Position numbers and translations under genes: made by a program. DNA of 64,000 nucleotides from Eonycteris spelaea (lineage: Eukaryota > Chordata > Mammalia > Chiroptera > Pteropodidae): contig PUFA01000022.1 in the NCBI GenBank assembly GCA_003508835.1, positions 8,680,001-8,744,000 on the forward strand, in the 5' to 3' direction. The first letter of the stretch is position 1, and every line of letters begins with the position of its first letter. The notes beneath the pieces were generated by a model, which made no database searches, was not told the DNA's origin, and saw only the letters and a program-made list of their open reading frames with translations. Below, in pieces: positions 11,791 through 24,315 of this stretch.

Positions 11791-12430
11791 GAACGGCAAG
11801 CTATTCTTAAAATCACTTACAAATATTCTTCCACCCAATGGAAGTCAATGCTCAGTAATTCTTGAAAATTATGCCAAACATCAAAGGCTCTTAAGTTCGA
11901 TTTTCAAATATACAGCTAACTGTAACATGCTTATTAAAAGTAATACTCAGAGAGGATATACTCTAGACCTAAGCAACTGTATTCCTTTTTCTGCAATATC
12001 ACGTCAACTCATTATTTTCTTAAAAGCAGGATACTTCAAGTGTGAAGTGACACCCGACCATAACCCCACTTTTATGATACACATCTGGGGTTGTTACGTT
12101 GTGTTCCAATAGGTTTATTCTTTGGAAAGAGGCTCGAGCAACGCCAAACACCCATGCGGAGAGAAAGCCTGGTCTGCCTGAGGAAGAAAAATGATCTTCG
12201 AAGAGGAAACTAAGCAAGATGGGACTGAGTCATGGCGGACAGAGGAAGAACAAACTGGTGCTTTCTCTCTTAGACCTGGATTATGAAGTCGATATCCATG
12301 TAGTCAAGGTAAGAAGGCAGCTTCCAACACCTGGAAGGTCAGGCGCTAAGAAAGATCTATGTGATAGAACAAAGGACAGTGAGTGAGCCACGATTATGCT
12401 TAAGACGATCCAGGTTCTATCGCCCTGTCT
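11791..12430. other. No gene seen
   Basis: Unique-looking sequence with overlapping short frames on both strands, of at most about 107 residues. The longest plus-strand frame has no recognisable motif. No repeat family is identified. Confidence 0.5.
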
Positions 12431-12434
12431 TCAT

Positions 12435-12565
12435 GAGCCTTGGAGCAGTACCAGGAAGGCAGGGGCTGTGTCTATTTTGCTCACCGATAAATCTCTAACC
12501 CTAGCACAACGCCTGGCATGTAGGAAGCACCAACAACTATTTGTTAAATGATAAGTGAACGAATG
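12435..12565 (+). mobile_element. L2 LINE 3' end
   Basis: 'ggcaggggctgtgtctattttgctcaccgataaatctctaaccctagcacaacgcctggcatgtagg' followed by 'caactatttgttaaatgataagtgaacgaatg' is the diverged L2 3' end in sense direction. Confidence 0.75.
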
Positions 12566-13134
12566 TTTTCTCAGGCATCATGAAAGTCCTTTATAAACAG
12601 GACGGCCTTATCTAGTTGTGCTGTAGAGAAAAGACAAGGGGTTGGAATCCATGTGTCTAGAGCATTAGAGGGGGAGCAGTATCACGCCCCAGCCCTGAGC
12701 CAGGTAGGGTGGGCGGCACGGCCCTCAGGATGAGTCCAGAAAAAGACGAGCTCCTAGAGGGAAGGAGAGGATCCTAGAGTCCAGGCATTTCCTGCCAGCA
12801 AGGCATCCTCCTTCTCGGGTCAGTTTTAAAGATTCTAACTTTTCTACTAAGGTGGAAACGTCATTCATTAAGAATTTACTCTATCAGGGTACTGAAAAAT
12901 CACCTGTGTTTTGCTTTCACCTGCTGCAGAATCATCAGAACTAAAAGCAATGAATCCCTCCCCACTCCGGGAGACGAGTCAGTCATTTAATTTTTCCTCC
13001 TGATATTTTGGTTTTCTCCGACCTCAGCGGACAGGAGGATCCCTTTTCAGGGTGAGGGTTGGAAAAGAGCCATTGGGCAGGTCTTCACCCTGGTAGATAA
13101 TCTCCAAGTGGGCATTTTGGTGTCTGATGTCTTT

Positions 13135-13260
13135 ATTCAAGAGCTCTCAAACTGGTGGCCCAAAGACATGTCTCTTGTTTGTTTGACATGTCTTTGGTGT
13201 TCTAAACTTTGCGAATTAGCTGCAGTGGAGAAAAACAAATGAGACAGCTAAGGAAAAACA
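13135..13260 (+). mobile_element. hAT-Charlie-like fragment
   Basis: 'gagctctcaaactggtggccc', 'tgtttgtttgacatgtctttggtgttctaaactttgcgaattagctgc' resembles the end of a hAT-Charlie non-autonomous element. The match is short and from memory, so the assignment is tentative. Confidence 0.35.
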
Positions 13261-14319
13261 ATGGCGCTCAAGTTCTAAGCAATGAGCCCAAATTTTCATA
13301 GGTCATTCTCTGGGGAGGGCCAATCCAACTTCTCATGACCTTGCCAGGTAGCAGCTGGCGTTCCCAGACAACTCAGAGCTGGTGTTGACTCCAGACTACT
13401 TGGTGCCTAAGCTCAAAACTTTATTCTCTATGATCAGGTGGTTTCTCATATTTGCATTATTGGAAGGTAAACCAGCAAGTGTGCCCAGGTCTTCCCCAGG
13501 AAATAGCATGTCCAGAAACTTCACATGCCCCCAGCCCACTCTCCTGTGCAGTGAGGAAAGGACAGGGATGTCCATGCTTACTCTTCTTGACCCTCGGCTT
13601 TATAAATCTCCCCAAAAGCTTATTTCTTCATCCCTTCCGTGTAATGCTGTAGTATTGTCTTACCATAGCTCCCCATTGCTAGCATTTAAAAATTGAGAGG
13701 TTTTACGTGAAAATCTGGATTGCCAGCATGTCTTAAAATAGCCTATATTCCCAAAGGGCAGCAAATAGCTAACGCAGAGAAGTGCCCCAGTATTTCTTGA
13801 ATTCAAGCTTCAGCTGTCATTTAGCATCACGCTTTCCCTGTGATTTACCTGACTATAGAGTAAGAGGAATGTGAAATATTCCTTGAACTCATAGGTCTAC
13901 CCTGCACTTAGCCCACGCACTCATTTCATACCTCTCTGGTCCCTGTAGGGATGTTAGTATTATGATGCTGATCTAAGTCCACTAAGAGATTTAACCGGAT
14001 TGTCAAAAGGGGTAAGTACAGAGACCTTGTGCAGGTGAAAGGAACCACCATGCGGAAGGGGAGAACCAGCCTTCCATAGGGCATCAGGTGTAGCCAGGAC
14101 CGAAGGCCAGAGGACAACCTGTCAGGACCATCGAAAGGCACTCTCTATGTAACCCAAAATAAAGAACCCTAAAAACAGACCAACACTGGGTCTCCATCCA
14201 GAGAGGTGAGACTGAATGATATGTAATCATGACTGAGATGAACATAGACTCCTATATCCTGCATCCTTATGCCAGGTGTCTCCCATTCACACCTCCAAAG
14301 CCCCTCTCCTCTCTTCTCC

Positions 14320-14578
14320 ATCCTGGTCTCTGTTCCCAAGTGGCTGACGTGTGGATTACAATCAAAGTCCTCTGGCTTCCAGTTGAGTTCAGGTAATGCG
14401 AAGCCCAGGCTGTTGTGTGAAGAAGAGAAGAGGCTTCCTCCTTTCAAGGTCACCTCGAGCCAAACATGCACCCCTCAAAGGTTACTGCTTTTCCCTAGGT
14501 GGCTTAATGCTACTCTCTTGTTGAATTAACTTATTTCAAGTATGTCATCTGTTTCCTGCTGGGACCCTGGCTGATACA
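14320..14578 (+). mobile_element. Decayed LTR-like element (ERVL class?)
   Basis: 'gtggattacaatcaaagtcctctggcttccagttgagttcagg' and the end 'gtcatctgtttcctgctgggaccctggctgatacat' match an old mammalian LTR end that I recall, but I cannot fix the family. There is no coding sequence. The left edge is unclear and could extend to about 13930. Confidence 0.4.
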
Positions 14579-14579
14579 T

Positions 14580-16555
14580 CGCTGATATAATGGAACAGTT
14601 CGCACCTGTCACACTAAGAAAAGCAGCATTATAATAATAGGAGTAGCAGTAATGGATCAGAACCCAACCACTGAACAGGATTGCTCCCAGGTCCAGAACA
14701 AAAACAGCTTCACCCAAGATCATAGAGCTTCATAACCAGAAGCATATACTGCTTACAGTGGGAAAAAAATATTTCACGTTATATTAGAGTCAAAGCTGTC
14801 CCCATTGTATTTAAATTAAGCATTTGAAACTGAACACTATTCAATAAAAGCCTCAAATAGCAATTGCCAACTCAGGGAGAAAAACATAAAAGAGATATTT
14901 TATACAGAAAAATGACACTGAGAACTCCAAAGAAAAAGAAATGCAAAGAATATGACAGATACAACCTGTGCTTCTGATAGGATGGGGCCAGAGATTCTCT
15001 GACTGTGACTAGTTGAAGTCCTCTACATGGTAGTTGTACGCTTAAGGTGAAATGTGGGCTTTGAGGCACTGTCAGCAGTCCACGACCTCCCATCACACCT
15101 GGTTCTTGTACCCTTTGTAACCCTTGAATAGGTCATACTGAATGTGGGCTACAAGGCAAGGTCCATACAGGGTCTTCCAACACGCAACTGGCAGAGGGAA
15201 CCTAGAGAAGGCATATCTCCCCATGTGTGACCCGAAATACTTGAGAAGGGTCCACGATCTTTCCTAACTTTATGCTCAAAACGTATGGTGATAGCATAAG
15301 AAGAGCTAAGCCCAGTCTTCCATCTGGATCCCTCTCTTCCAGTGCAGGGCTTCCAAGGTATGGCCCTACGGCAGATCCCTCCGTGTGCGTGGAAGTCTGC
15401 AGTCAGGTCGGCTACTGGGGTGGAATGTTCATAAATAGCGGTCATTGTAGAAGTTAAAACTGTAATTATATGAGGGGCTCGCTTTGTGTGAATTTTGCAA
15501 AACAGCTGGTATAAGAAGGTGGAGATGCATGGAGGTCCACAGGCTCTCGCCCTGAAAATAGGAAGTAGAGCATCTGAGTTATTGCACTAGCATAGAGTCT
15601 GGGCACTCTTCATGGCTCCTGGCCAGACGCTAGTGTACAGGGATAACATGTGGGCTTGGAGCCGCAGCATCTTCCATAGGACCTCCCAAAATCTAGAAAG
15701 ACTTGCCGTCACTCTGCACAGAAGAGGTCACCAGAGGGAGGATGGAATCTGTTATCCTTGTTGGCCCAGCTCTCTGGCTCCAAATTTCACACAGAATGTA
15801 TAACATTTTCCCAGAATTTAAATGTGTACAACTTAGTATGGATTACAAGTCACACCTGTGCTGCGGTTAAACGATAACAGAGCCTAACTTTTATACTGTT
15901 TAAGACAGACTGTGGAATTGGTTCAGGGGTGAGGAATGACGCAGAGAAGCATTTACCCATCATTACTCGAGGACTGCCCTCAGGAAACGCTAACCCTCCC
16001 ACACTCCCACTTCAGGGCTCCCTTCTGTGTCCCACGCTGTGCCACTAAAGACGTCCTAGGGCCAAAAGTCAAAATCGCATGCAGTCATGAGGCGCGATAT
16101 TGTCACCACAACGTGAGTGGAAGCTTGCGCAGGTCACAACCAGTCCTCTAGCTATAGCTGAAATCAGAAATGAGTCTAAACAGATGTGAGGCGAAACACA
16201 AGGAGTGTCTGGCACATAAGGTGTCTTGAGAAACCCAATTCCTAGCCGGAAGTATACGTGGTGAACGTGGAACTAGAGCATGAAGATTCAAACATTCTTG
16301 TGGTGTATTTGGTCTTAGCTGCAACAGACCTTGAAGAACTACATTTGCTTCAGCATTATACACATTTTCCTAAAAACCAGGATATTTGTGTCCATAAAAT
16401 ACAGTTTTTCCTTTATTGGTTGCTAGAGAATCATACATTTTTACTTTATTGATCCTGTTTTTTTACATCCTTGTTTTTTGCATTTTCATTTAATTTTTGT
16501 AGCAGATGATACATTCGAAAATCAAAAGTCCAAAAGCCACTGCCTTAGAACACTG
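14580..16555. other. No gene seen
   Basis: Mixed unique sequence. Overlapping short frames lie on both strands at 15149-15457 and 15612-16363, but none has a recognisable product. Nothing resembles an RNA gene or a promoter. Confidence 0.5.
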
Positions 16556-16557
16556 AA

Positions 16558-16735
16558 CATCATAGATCCTGCGACCCAGCAATTTGTCTGCTAGACACAT
16601 TCCCAGCGGGAATGTGCGCAGATGTTACCAGCAGACACCCTGAGAATGTTCATTACGGCACCGCCATGAGAGCTTTGTCAGACTCCGGCGCCCCCAAATG
16701 CCTCCACACGCTCTGTTAATAAGACAAAGTTGAGT
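16558..16735 (+). mobile_element. L1 LINE fragment, near 3' end
   Basis: 'cctgcgacccagcaattt', 'gaatgttcattacggcaccgccatgagagctttgtc', 'cgcccccaaatgcctccacacgctctgttaataagac' follows the order of the L1 3' region ('gacccagcaattcc...gttcatagcagc...aaatgtccatcaac...gaatggataa'). It is strongly diverged. Confidence 0.5.
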
Positions 16736-17154
16736 TCCTTGGTTACCACAGGAAAGGAGAGTGTCATCATGTCAGAGTCTTAGTAGCGTCTCAGTAGGGG
16801 AGGGATATTTATGTTTTGGGTTCCCTTCGAGGTGTGTCTTTCAATGGAAGAAGCTTGATTAGACTCTAAGTACCAAGAGATAATCATTTAGGCTTGATGG
16901 ACACAGGAAGGTGAGTATTTTGAAGTGAGGTTTTCAAAGAGTCTTGGAAAGTAGACCACCCTGTGGTGCTATTTATTGAAAAGTCAATCAGTCTGATTTT
17001 TTGTTTAAATGGAATTTTTGGTAAGTTCCTTAATAAAGTTATTTGCAACTTGTATCTACCTGGTCAAACATGCCCTGAAATAAGAAAGTTACATGAAAAA
17101 TGGACAGTAAGTTGTACACCTGTAAAAGATTTAAGTCAAAGGTCATCCAACTGC

Positions 17155-17345
17155 AGTCTGTTGGCCAACCCAGCCATGCACTTGTTTTTGTAAATAAAGA
17201 TTTATTGGGATACGGTCACACACGTTCATTGTATATCGACCATGGCTGCTTTCCTGCCACAGTAGCAAGGCTGAGTAGCTGCAGCCAAATTCGAAAGGCC
17301 CGCAAAGCCAACATATTATCTGTCCCCTCACAGAAAAATTTGGTC
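17155..17345 (-). mobile_element. hAT-Charlie non-autonomous element
   Basis: 'gtctgttggccaaccc', 'gtaaataaagatttattgggatacggtcacacacgttcattgtatatcgaccatggctgctttcctgcc', 'aaattcgaaaggcccgcaaagccaacatattatctgtcccctcacagaaaaa' match a very common mammalian hAT-Charlie MITE in full order. Only the orientation convention and the subfamily name are uncertain. Confidence 0.75.
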
Positions 17346-18384
17346 AATTTCCGGTTTAGTTTCTCAACTCAAAACAGAAACTAATCTAAATATCCATGAA
17401 CAACAGAATTCATAATAGAATTAACAATGAAAATGAATCCACAAAAACCACACACAAATGCATAACTCTCATAAACAATATTGAGGAAAAGAAGTCAGAA
17501 GTTTTGTGTATGAATCCATGAACACAATGTTCAAAAACACAAAATTAATGTATGACATAGCAGAAAAAACAGTGAATGGCTTTGGAATGGGCAAAAAAAA
17601 AAGATTCCTGGATATCGTCTCAATGAAATAAGGGGCACTGTTTAATACAACCTTCTGAGTTATCTGGTTCTATAAGGGCCTTTCATGGTCTTTGACCTAC
17701 TTGATAGCTTTATAAGTTGTGAACAATGGATAATAATACAAAATATTTTTGTCTATAGACACACAGAGGCATTTTTTCTGATCATGTGATTATTGCTCTG
17801 TGAATTTTGGCTAATTTTGCATCTATTAAGCCAATTCATTTCAGCTTCCTAATTGCCTATATGTGGATCTGTTCTTTGGATTCTCCTTGAACTGTTGTGG
17901 GTTTCATTTTTTGTTTTTGTTTTTTGTTTTTTTACATTTTACCAGTCTCTTCATTAATTAATGACTTAAAGAAGATCTTTGACTCATACGCATTTTGTGT
18001 TTGTATGAGTCATGATCGTCTCTCTTTTGAAAGATGGCTTTTTAACAGAAGTGAGAAGTCATGAATGCGGGTACCACTGAGGGCACGTGTGACTGGCGGG
18101 TGCCAGAGACAGATAAGATTCCTAGAGCTAAGAGGACTGCCAAATAATGTTTAATTTCCAGATGGGGGTGCTGACTACACAGATGAGCACTTTGAGCTGT
18201 AGACTAAAGCTCTTTGCAATTTTCTGAATTTACGTTATACTTAACTGTAAAAGCCCCCTTTAAATTAAAAGATATATATAATTAAAAAATAACCCAAAGG
18301 TATACACTGAAATAGCTCTCCCCAACTAAAACCACTTCCTACCTCAACATTAGCCACTGTTATTAGGCTGTATTTTTTTTTTTA
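17346..18384. other. No gene seen; AT-rich
   Basis: AT-rich sequence with a T/G-rich run at 17905-17935. No exon, RNA gene or clear repeat is recognised. Confidence 0.5.
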
Positions 18385-18690
18385 ATGTATCATTCCAGAT
18401 GGTGTTTTTAAGCATATGTAAGTAAGTAAAGATACAGATTCTCATTCCCTCACATTTTTAAACAAAGGACAGCATAAAAGATACGGTATACACACTGTCC
18501 TGAATCTTTTCTTTTTACCTAATGATGAATCTTGGAGATGTTTTCATATCAGTACGTGGAGCTCCACATTCTTTATTATGGTTCCATTGTGTTTCATTAA
18601 ATGGATGTGGCACCCTTTATTTAGCCAGCTCTCTCTATTGATGAGCATTTGGGTTGTCTCTGATCTTCTGCTTCCTAGAAATATATCAAG
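18385..18690 (-). mobile_element. L1M fragment, antisense
   Basis: 'gatacggtatacacactgtcctgaatcttttctttttacctaatgatgaatcttggagatg', 'catatcagtacgtggagctccacattctttattatggttccattgtgtttcattaaatggatgtggcaccctttatttagccagc', 'ttgatgagcatttgggttgt' is the antisense 3' region of an old L1M subfamily. It is truncated on both sides. Confidence 0.7.
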
Positions 18691-19491
18691 CTCCCAAATA
18701 ATAACAAGCAGACAGGAAGGGAGGAAGGAAGAGGCACGGAAATTGGAGTGGGAAAGGCTATCAGTGATACAAAGGCCCTGAGCACTCATGGAAGGTGGGA
18801 GTGTCTAAATCGGGTGTGTGGCTGTGACGCGACAGATCAACCATCTGCCTTTAGAATTTTGCCTTCCAACAGCCTTGATATTTTTCTTTAAACAAAGAAA
18901 AGTCAACAAACACTGCTTTTTCTCTAGTGGGACAGGATAGTATGCATACATTGGACATACGGAGGTCTATGTAATGGTGATTCAGACACTGGGATCTCCC
19001 TCAATGCTGAGAAAGAACTGAATCCAAACAGCTAGTATTTTATTTCCAGAATAAAATGCTGACAGTCTCCAGATTAATACTTACCCTAGAAGAGAAAGAA
19101 CCAGGTCGCTAGGTGGGCCACCAGAGGCTGTGACTCAAGGCCACTGCCCAGCAGAATGGCAAGCCAATTTGTAATTCTCCTTTATTTCCCATCCCTCCAG
19201 GACTGAAATGCCCAGTTGCCTCTTCCTAAGCAAAATTTATTTTATCAAGGAAGCACTATGTTCTTTCAGCTCTAGAGAAGCCCAGTATAAACTGGAAAAG
19301 ACAAAACGATTGTTCTTATTTGCACAAGTGCTTGGAAAGAAAATGAGATTACTGGCATCAAGGGAAAATTTAAATTTTTCTCCAGGCAAAAAGAATTGAC
19401 TTCCTGAGCTCCAGGATGAAGGTAGTGGAGAATTTACCACTCGACCTAGCTAAAAGAAAAATAAGGAGCCTCATAAACCCAGGCAATTTAA

Positions 19492-19526
<35 letters not shown>

Positions 19527-19571
19527 CACACACACGCACACGCACACACACACGCACACACGCACATGCAC
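19492..19571. repeat. (CA)n microsatellite with CG interruptions
   Basis: About 80 bases of strictly alternating pyrimidine and purine. It is mostly CA, with five CG steps, and alternation is maintained into 'cgcacatgcac'. Such a tract can adopt Z-DNA. Confidence 0.95.
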
Positions 19572-19574
19572 TGG

Positions 19575-19830
19575 AAATCCTCTGTGCTGTGATTTATGCA
19601 AATGTGTTAATTCATAATTAAAAGGTAATTGGGAACATTTTAATGGCCTTTTCTTCCTTTTAGACTGCCTCAGTGGCAGACCCCTGTCACATCAATTTGG
19701 GGTGTTAATATATCAATTCTAATGATTTTATTGTCTTAAAAATAGCTTAGCTGTGGCAGCAGCTTCCTTGGGGAGCTCATTCTCCAAGGAGGAAGCAATC
19801 TAACAGCCAGTCCGTTCTGATCTCCCAGTT
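19575..19830. promoter_or_regulatory. Candidate conserved non-coding element
   Basis: Repeat-free sequence with dense transcription-factor-like words. A perfect POU octamer ATGCAAAT lies at 19596-19603, a homeodomain core TAATTA at 19615-19620, a further 'taattggg', and an imperfect stem-loop at 19762-19796 (GCTTCCTTGGGGAG against CTCCAAGGAGGAAGC). The motifs are seen directly. Conservation and enhancer activity are inferred from general appearance and were not measured. Confidence 0.3.
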
Positions 19831-20402
19831 ATTGACACGAAGAAAAAGAAACATTCACTTTTAATAACAGGACTCTCTTTCATGCAAAGATGGTAGAGGA
19901 TTTCTGAGAATAAATAATTCATGCTCCTCCAAGCTCCCAGAGAATACATTTGTTCCTTTTCTGTTTTGTTTTTCTTCAAGAAATGACATCTTGGGAAGAA
20001 GGGGCTAGGGGAGAGAAAGCACTTTCTGCTTCTGTGGATATAACACCGAGCGTTTCATTCCCTAGTGCAACACAACCTCAAGATCAACAGACAAGAGCTG
20101 AAAACCTTTTCCCACCAGACAGACACAGTGCCATCTAAATGTTCTCTCAGAAGATAGTATCTCATAAACATGTGCAACAAAGGGATGTCAGTGTTCCCTA
20201 TACTGGGCCTGCATACCACTTTTCAAAAAAGAAAAATGGCCATAACCAAATCCAGCATAAAATTAATTACATTTAATTGATCACATGATTAGCTGGTTAT
20301 AACTCCTGCTGTGTTTTGAAGAAGTTCTAATCCTCTGTGTACTTGATTTCATTTGCCATTAAAAGATGAAAACAGATTACAGTTTTCCAATATATTGTCT
20401 AT

Positions 20403-20560
20403 CAGTGATTCTCAAACTTCAGTGTATGTTAGAATCACTAAAGAAACTTGACTAAATATAGATTCCTAAGCATTGCCCTCAAAGTTCCTATTCGTTTTAT
20501 CTGGTGTAAGCTCGGAGTATTTCTGATTTTCCTATACCATGTTTGGGAAATACTACACTG
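20403..20560 (+). mobile_element. MER5A-type DNA transposon (hAT-Charlie)
   Basis: It begins 'cagtgattctcaaacttcagtgtatgttagaatcac' and ends 'gtttgggaaatactacactg', matching both ends of the MER5A/MER5B MITE. It is about 158 bp, close to the family's usual size, with small internal deletions. The terminal inverted repeats are still visible. Confidence 0.8.
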
Positions 20561-20583
20561 TAAATCTAATGAAATATAATATC

Positions 20584-20911
20584 TGCTGTCGACTGAATGT
20601 TTGTGTTCCCTCAAATTTGTACGTTGAAGTCTAAATGTGATGGTATTTTGAGGTGGGGGCTTTTGAGAGGTAATTAAATCATGAGGTGGACCCCCAGAAT
20701 GGCATTAGTGCCCTTATAAAAGGAGGAAGAGAGCTAGCTAGTTCTCTCCCTCTCTTCCATGTTGAAATACAAACCAAGAAGAGAACCTTCACCACGAGCC
20801 CAACCATGCGCCTCCTCATCTCAAACTTCCAGACTCCAGAACTGTGAGAAATAATTGCTTGTTGTTTCAGCCTCCCAGTCAATGGTTTTAACAGCGCAGC
20901 TAACCAAGGTA
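20584..20911 (+). mobile_element. MST/MLT-type MaLR LTR
   Basis: 'tgctgtcgactgaatgtttgtgttccctcaaattt', 'gtgatggtattttgaggtgggggcttttgagaggtaattaaatcatgaggtgg', 'gcattagtgcccttataaaa', 'ccagaactgtgagaaataattgcttgttgtttcagcctcccag' is an almost full-length solo LTR of the ERVL-MaLR group in sense. No second LTR or internal region lies nearby. Confidence 0.8.
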
Positions 20912-22785
20912 CCACATGCAAAGAGGTCCTCCCTGACACGATTTCATTGGTCATTTCCTAAGACTGTTGTTGATCTTTATATGCCCTTGAATGGACTGCT
21001 CTTGTGAAGAAAATTACAAATTAAGTTTACCATGATGATGCTATGGAGTCATAATTCTTGGTGGAACTGAAGCAGGAATAGAGAAGTGTCATAAAATTCG
21101 AGCTCCTAGGATATTGGTTTAAAAATTGCGGGACAACAGGTTTGTTAAACAAACAACAAACAAAAAACAAAAACAGTGAAAGCTATACACCCTTTTCTGA
21201 GGAAAAAAAAGGCACATCCACACAAATTTTATACTATTCTGATAGTTTCACAGAGCTCAGGACAGAGATTTCCACTCTAAACTCAGACATGTCCCTAGGC
21301 CGCAAATTTAAGGCACACCTTTATTTGAGCTCAGGGATGTGAAGACAGTCTGCTCTGGGAGCGGTGGTGACTACAACTAAATGTGCTCTGAAACGTGAGG
21401 CATGTCTTCCAAGGACGAAAGACCTCTGTTAACAAACGTTCTAAGGTAAAACAAAGCTTGCAACAGACCAGCTCACACAATCCCTAAATACAGCCAAAGT
21501 AAGTAGATAATTTTAGTCCTACTGTATAAGAATTTAAGAAGGAAAATATTACAAGTGGAATACAAGAGGTTAAAAATTTTTTTAATCTCCCTCAAATAAA
21601 CCTGAAAATATTTAATTTTGCCTATTCCTTTTTTTTTTTTTTTTTAAACAAAATAAAGCATTTTGTTGTGTCCTTGTGACTATTTCCCACATGGGCCATC
21701 TATTATGTCATACATAATAATTCAGCAAAACAGAGGAACACTAACAAGGTATAAGCAGTGCCAGAAATTCCATGAAGTATTAAGTTTTCTCATCACATTT
21801 TATCTATCTATTACACAATTAAAGGAATGATGAGATCATGTCTACAAAGCAAAGTGAGCCTCTTTTTAAAAAAAAAAAAAAGGTATTAAATGAATGCAGA
21901 TCATTGTTTCTTCATTTTAAAATGGAATATCTTTGCCATCTATTTCATAAAAGTTCTAGAATTAAATGAACTGAGATTTTTAAGAAGATGTTGTCCAGAT
22001 TATGTAACATATTATATTAATAGTTAATAGCAAATGGATTGCAAAGAATATGACTACATTGAGTATTATAACAAATTAAAGACTTTTTTTAAAGGGCCCA
22101 TCCAAGAGAAACAAAAGTTGTTAGAGGGCTGATTAAAAGGAAGGAGAAGAGAAAGTAAACTGTGATATGGGATAATAAAAATCTTTCCAGATACTTTGTC
22201 TTCACCTCTCCATTGTAAAAAGGAGGAGAAATACTGAAACAAGCCGAAGAAAAACTACCAGAATGGGAATTAGGAGATGTATATTCAATCCCACTATGCC
22301 AGGAATTTGAAGCACGACATTATATTAGGTAGAGGTTCCTCTCAGTGATCAGAGTGGTACAGATGACCTAAACTGTTCTTCCAATTGTAATATCATTATG
22401 CATGCTCATGCACATACAAAAATGGATATACACACATGCAGACATGCATACAGACAGAAAACAATAATGCCTTGGAGAAAAGCACAGTTAAAGAATTCAT
22501 TTGTTGTTATTTCTCTTGGTCTTTTGTTTCCAAAACTAATTATTCAAGAAATATTTATATCTCTAACTCTTTCATTTCATTTAAGGAAAAGCCTTTGATA
22601 TTCATTTATACTGAACGTGGTAGACCCTCTTTTGAAAGGTTCTTCTTAGCAAATTTTCTAAATTAGTTTGCCTCACTTTGAGGGTATCATAAACACAAAA
22701 TTATAGAATTCTAGAAATGGAAGCATCTAGTACTACTTTGTTTTTAGTCACAAAATATATACTGCTATAGCTTACATTCATAAAG
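20912..22785. other. No gene seen; AT-rich
   Basis: AT-rich sequence with an 18-base T run near 21629-21646 and an A run near 21869. 'cacatgcagacatgcatacagacag' near 22432 is a short degenerate repeat. Nothing is recognised as a gene. Confidence 0.5.
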
Positions 22786-22789
22786 ATGT

Positions 22790-24315
22790 CAAAAATATCC
22801 AATACTCAACAAGATAAAAATCACAATGGCTGGCATCTAATCAAAAATTCCCAGGCATGCAAAAAGGTGGAAAAACAAGACTCATAATGAAGGTAAAAAT
22901 AAATCAAGGAAAACTGACCCAAAAATGAAATAAATGGTAGAATTAGGAGATAAGGACATTAGAATGGTTATTATAACTCTATTCCGTATTTTCAAAAAGC
23001 CCGATGAGAAATTAAACATGTTAAGTAAAGATATATAAGAAACTTTTTGAAGACCAAATAAAAGTTATTTCTAAAGATTGAAAAATATGACCTGAAATGA
23101 AAAATACCTTGGATGGAATTAACAACAGATTAGACATTGCAGAAGAAAAAAATGAGTGGAATCAGAGACACAGTAATAGAGACTACCAGAAATAAAAGAA
23201 AGACTGAAAAGAAACTTTTTAAAAAATGAACAAAGCAACAATGAAATGATCTGTGAAAGAACTACATTCAATGGGAATCTCCAAAGGAGAGGAAAAGGGG
23301 TACTGGGAAAATATTTGAAAAAGTAATAGATGAATTTTTTCCCAAATTTGAGGAAAATTATAAACCTATAAGATCCAAGAAGCTTCAAAAACCTCAAACT
23401 TAAAAACATGGAGAAAATTAAACTAAGGCTCATTATAACTGAATTGTTTAAAAGCAGTGATCAAGAAAAAAATCTTAAAAGCAGCCAGAGTAAAAGAAAC
23501 TTTACAGACAGAGGACTAAAATAAGAATTAGTGTGGCCTTCTCTATGGAAACATTGCAAGCCAGAAGATAATGGAATAATGCATTTTAAGTACTGAAAGG
23601 AAAAAAAAAAAAAAGGATTCGAAAACTTTAAATTCCATAGCCGAAAATAAAGGCTTTTCAGACATACAAGACCTGAAAAGGATTCATCACCAGCAGACCT
23701 ACTCTACATGAAATATTTATGAAAGTCATTTAGGTAGAAGGAAATCCAGATGGAATAAAGTGTCAAAATGAGGACTATTTGAGTAAATATAACGAATCTT
23801 TGTTCTTAGTTTTTAAATACCTTTACGGGTTGATTAGTTTATGCAGAATAACAACAATGTTTTGTGGGTTTCTAATATATGTAGAAGTAAAATGTGTAAC
23901 AATAATAACACAAAGGCCAGGACGTGGGAAATAGAATTGCATTGTTGCGAGGTCTTATACACACACAAGTGGTATAATTTCACCTGGAGGTAGACTAAGG
24001 CAAGTTAAAGGTATGAGTTAATCTAGTATGCCAAGAAAGAAGGTAAAATGGAATAATTATAAACAAGTAATTCAAAAGAAGGTAGAAAAGAAGAAAAAGT
24101 GGGACAGAAAACAAACAGCAAGACAGTCGATTTTAAGCCACCTATACTAATAACCACATTAAATGTAAATGGTTTAAACACCTCAATTAGAAAGTAGAAA
24201 TGTTGATGTTGGACCAAAAGAGAAGACTCCACTATATGATTGCTAGCAGAAACTCACTTTAAAAATAAGAACACAGATAGGTTAAAAGAATGGAAAAGGA
24301 AATACCATGTTTGTT
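22790..24315 (+). mobile_element. L1M fragment: ORF1 region to start of ORF2
   Basis: The sequence follows old L1 in sense. ORF1-region stretches are 'gatgagaaatacc...ggatggaattaacaacagattagacattgcagaagaaaa', 'ccaagaagcttcaaaaacc', 'ttaaaagcagccagag', 'gcaagccagaagataatgg' and 'ttcatcaccagcagacctactctacatgaaat'. The inter-ORF part follows ('gtagaagtaaaatgtgtaacaataat', 'gtggtataatttcacctggaggtagact'). Then comes the start of ORF2, where 'acattaaatgtaaatggtttaaacac' translates as LNVNGLNT, the conserved beginning of the endonuclease domain, and 'cagaaactcactttaaaaataagaac' keeps the ETH motif of that domain. Stops and frameshifts are many. ORF2 breaks off after about 60 codons. It is a dead, 3'-truncated copy. 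Confidence 0.85.

Noticed and set aside
19370..19567. Cysteine/valine repeat protein on the minus strand
   Set aside because: It is a translation of the CA microsatellite.
24120..24315. Intact L1 endonuclease gene
   Set aside because: The start of ORF2 is recognisable, but it has in-frame stops and ends after about 60 codons.
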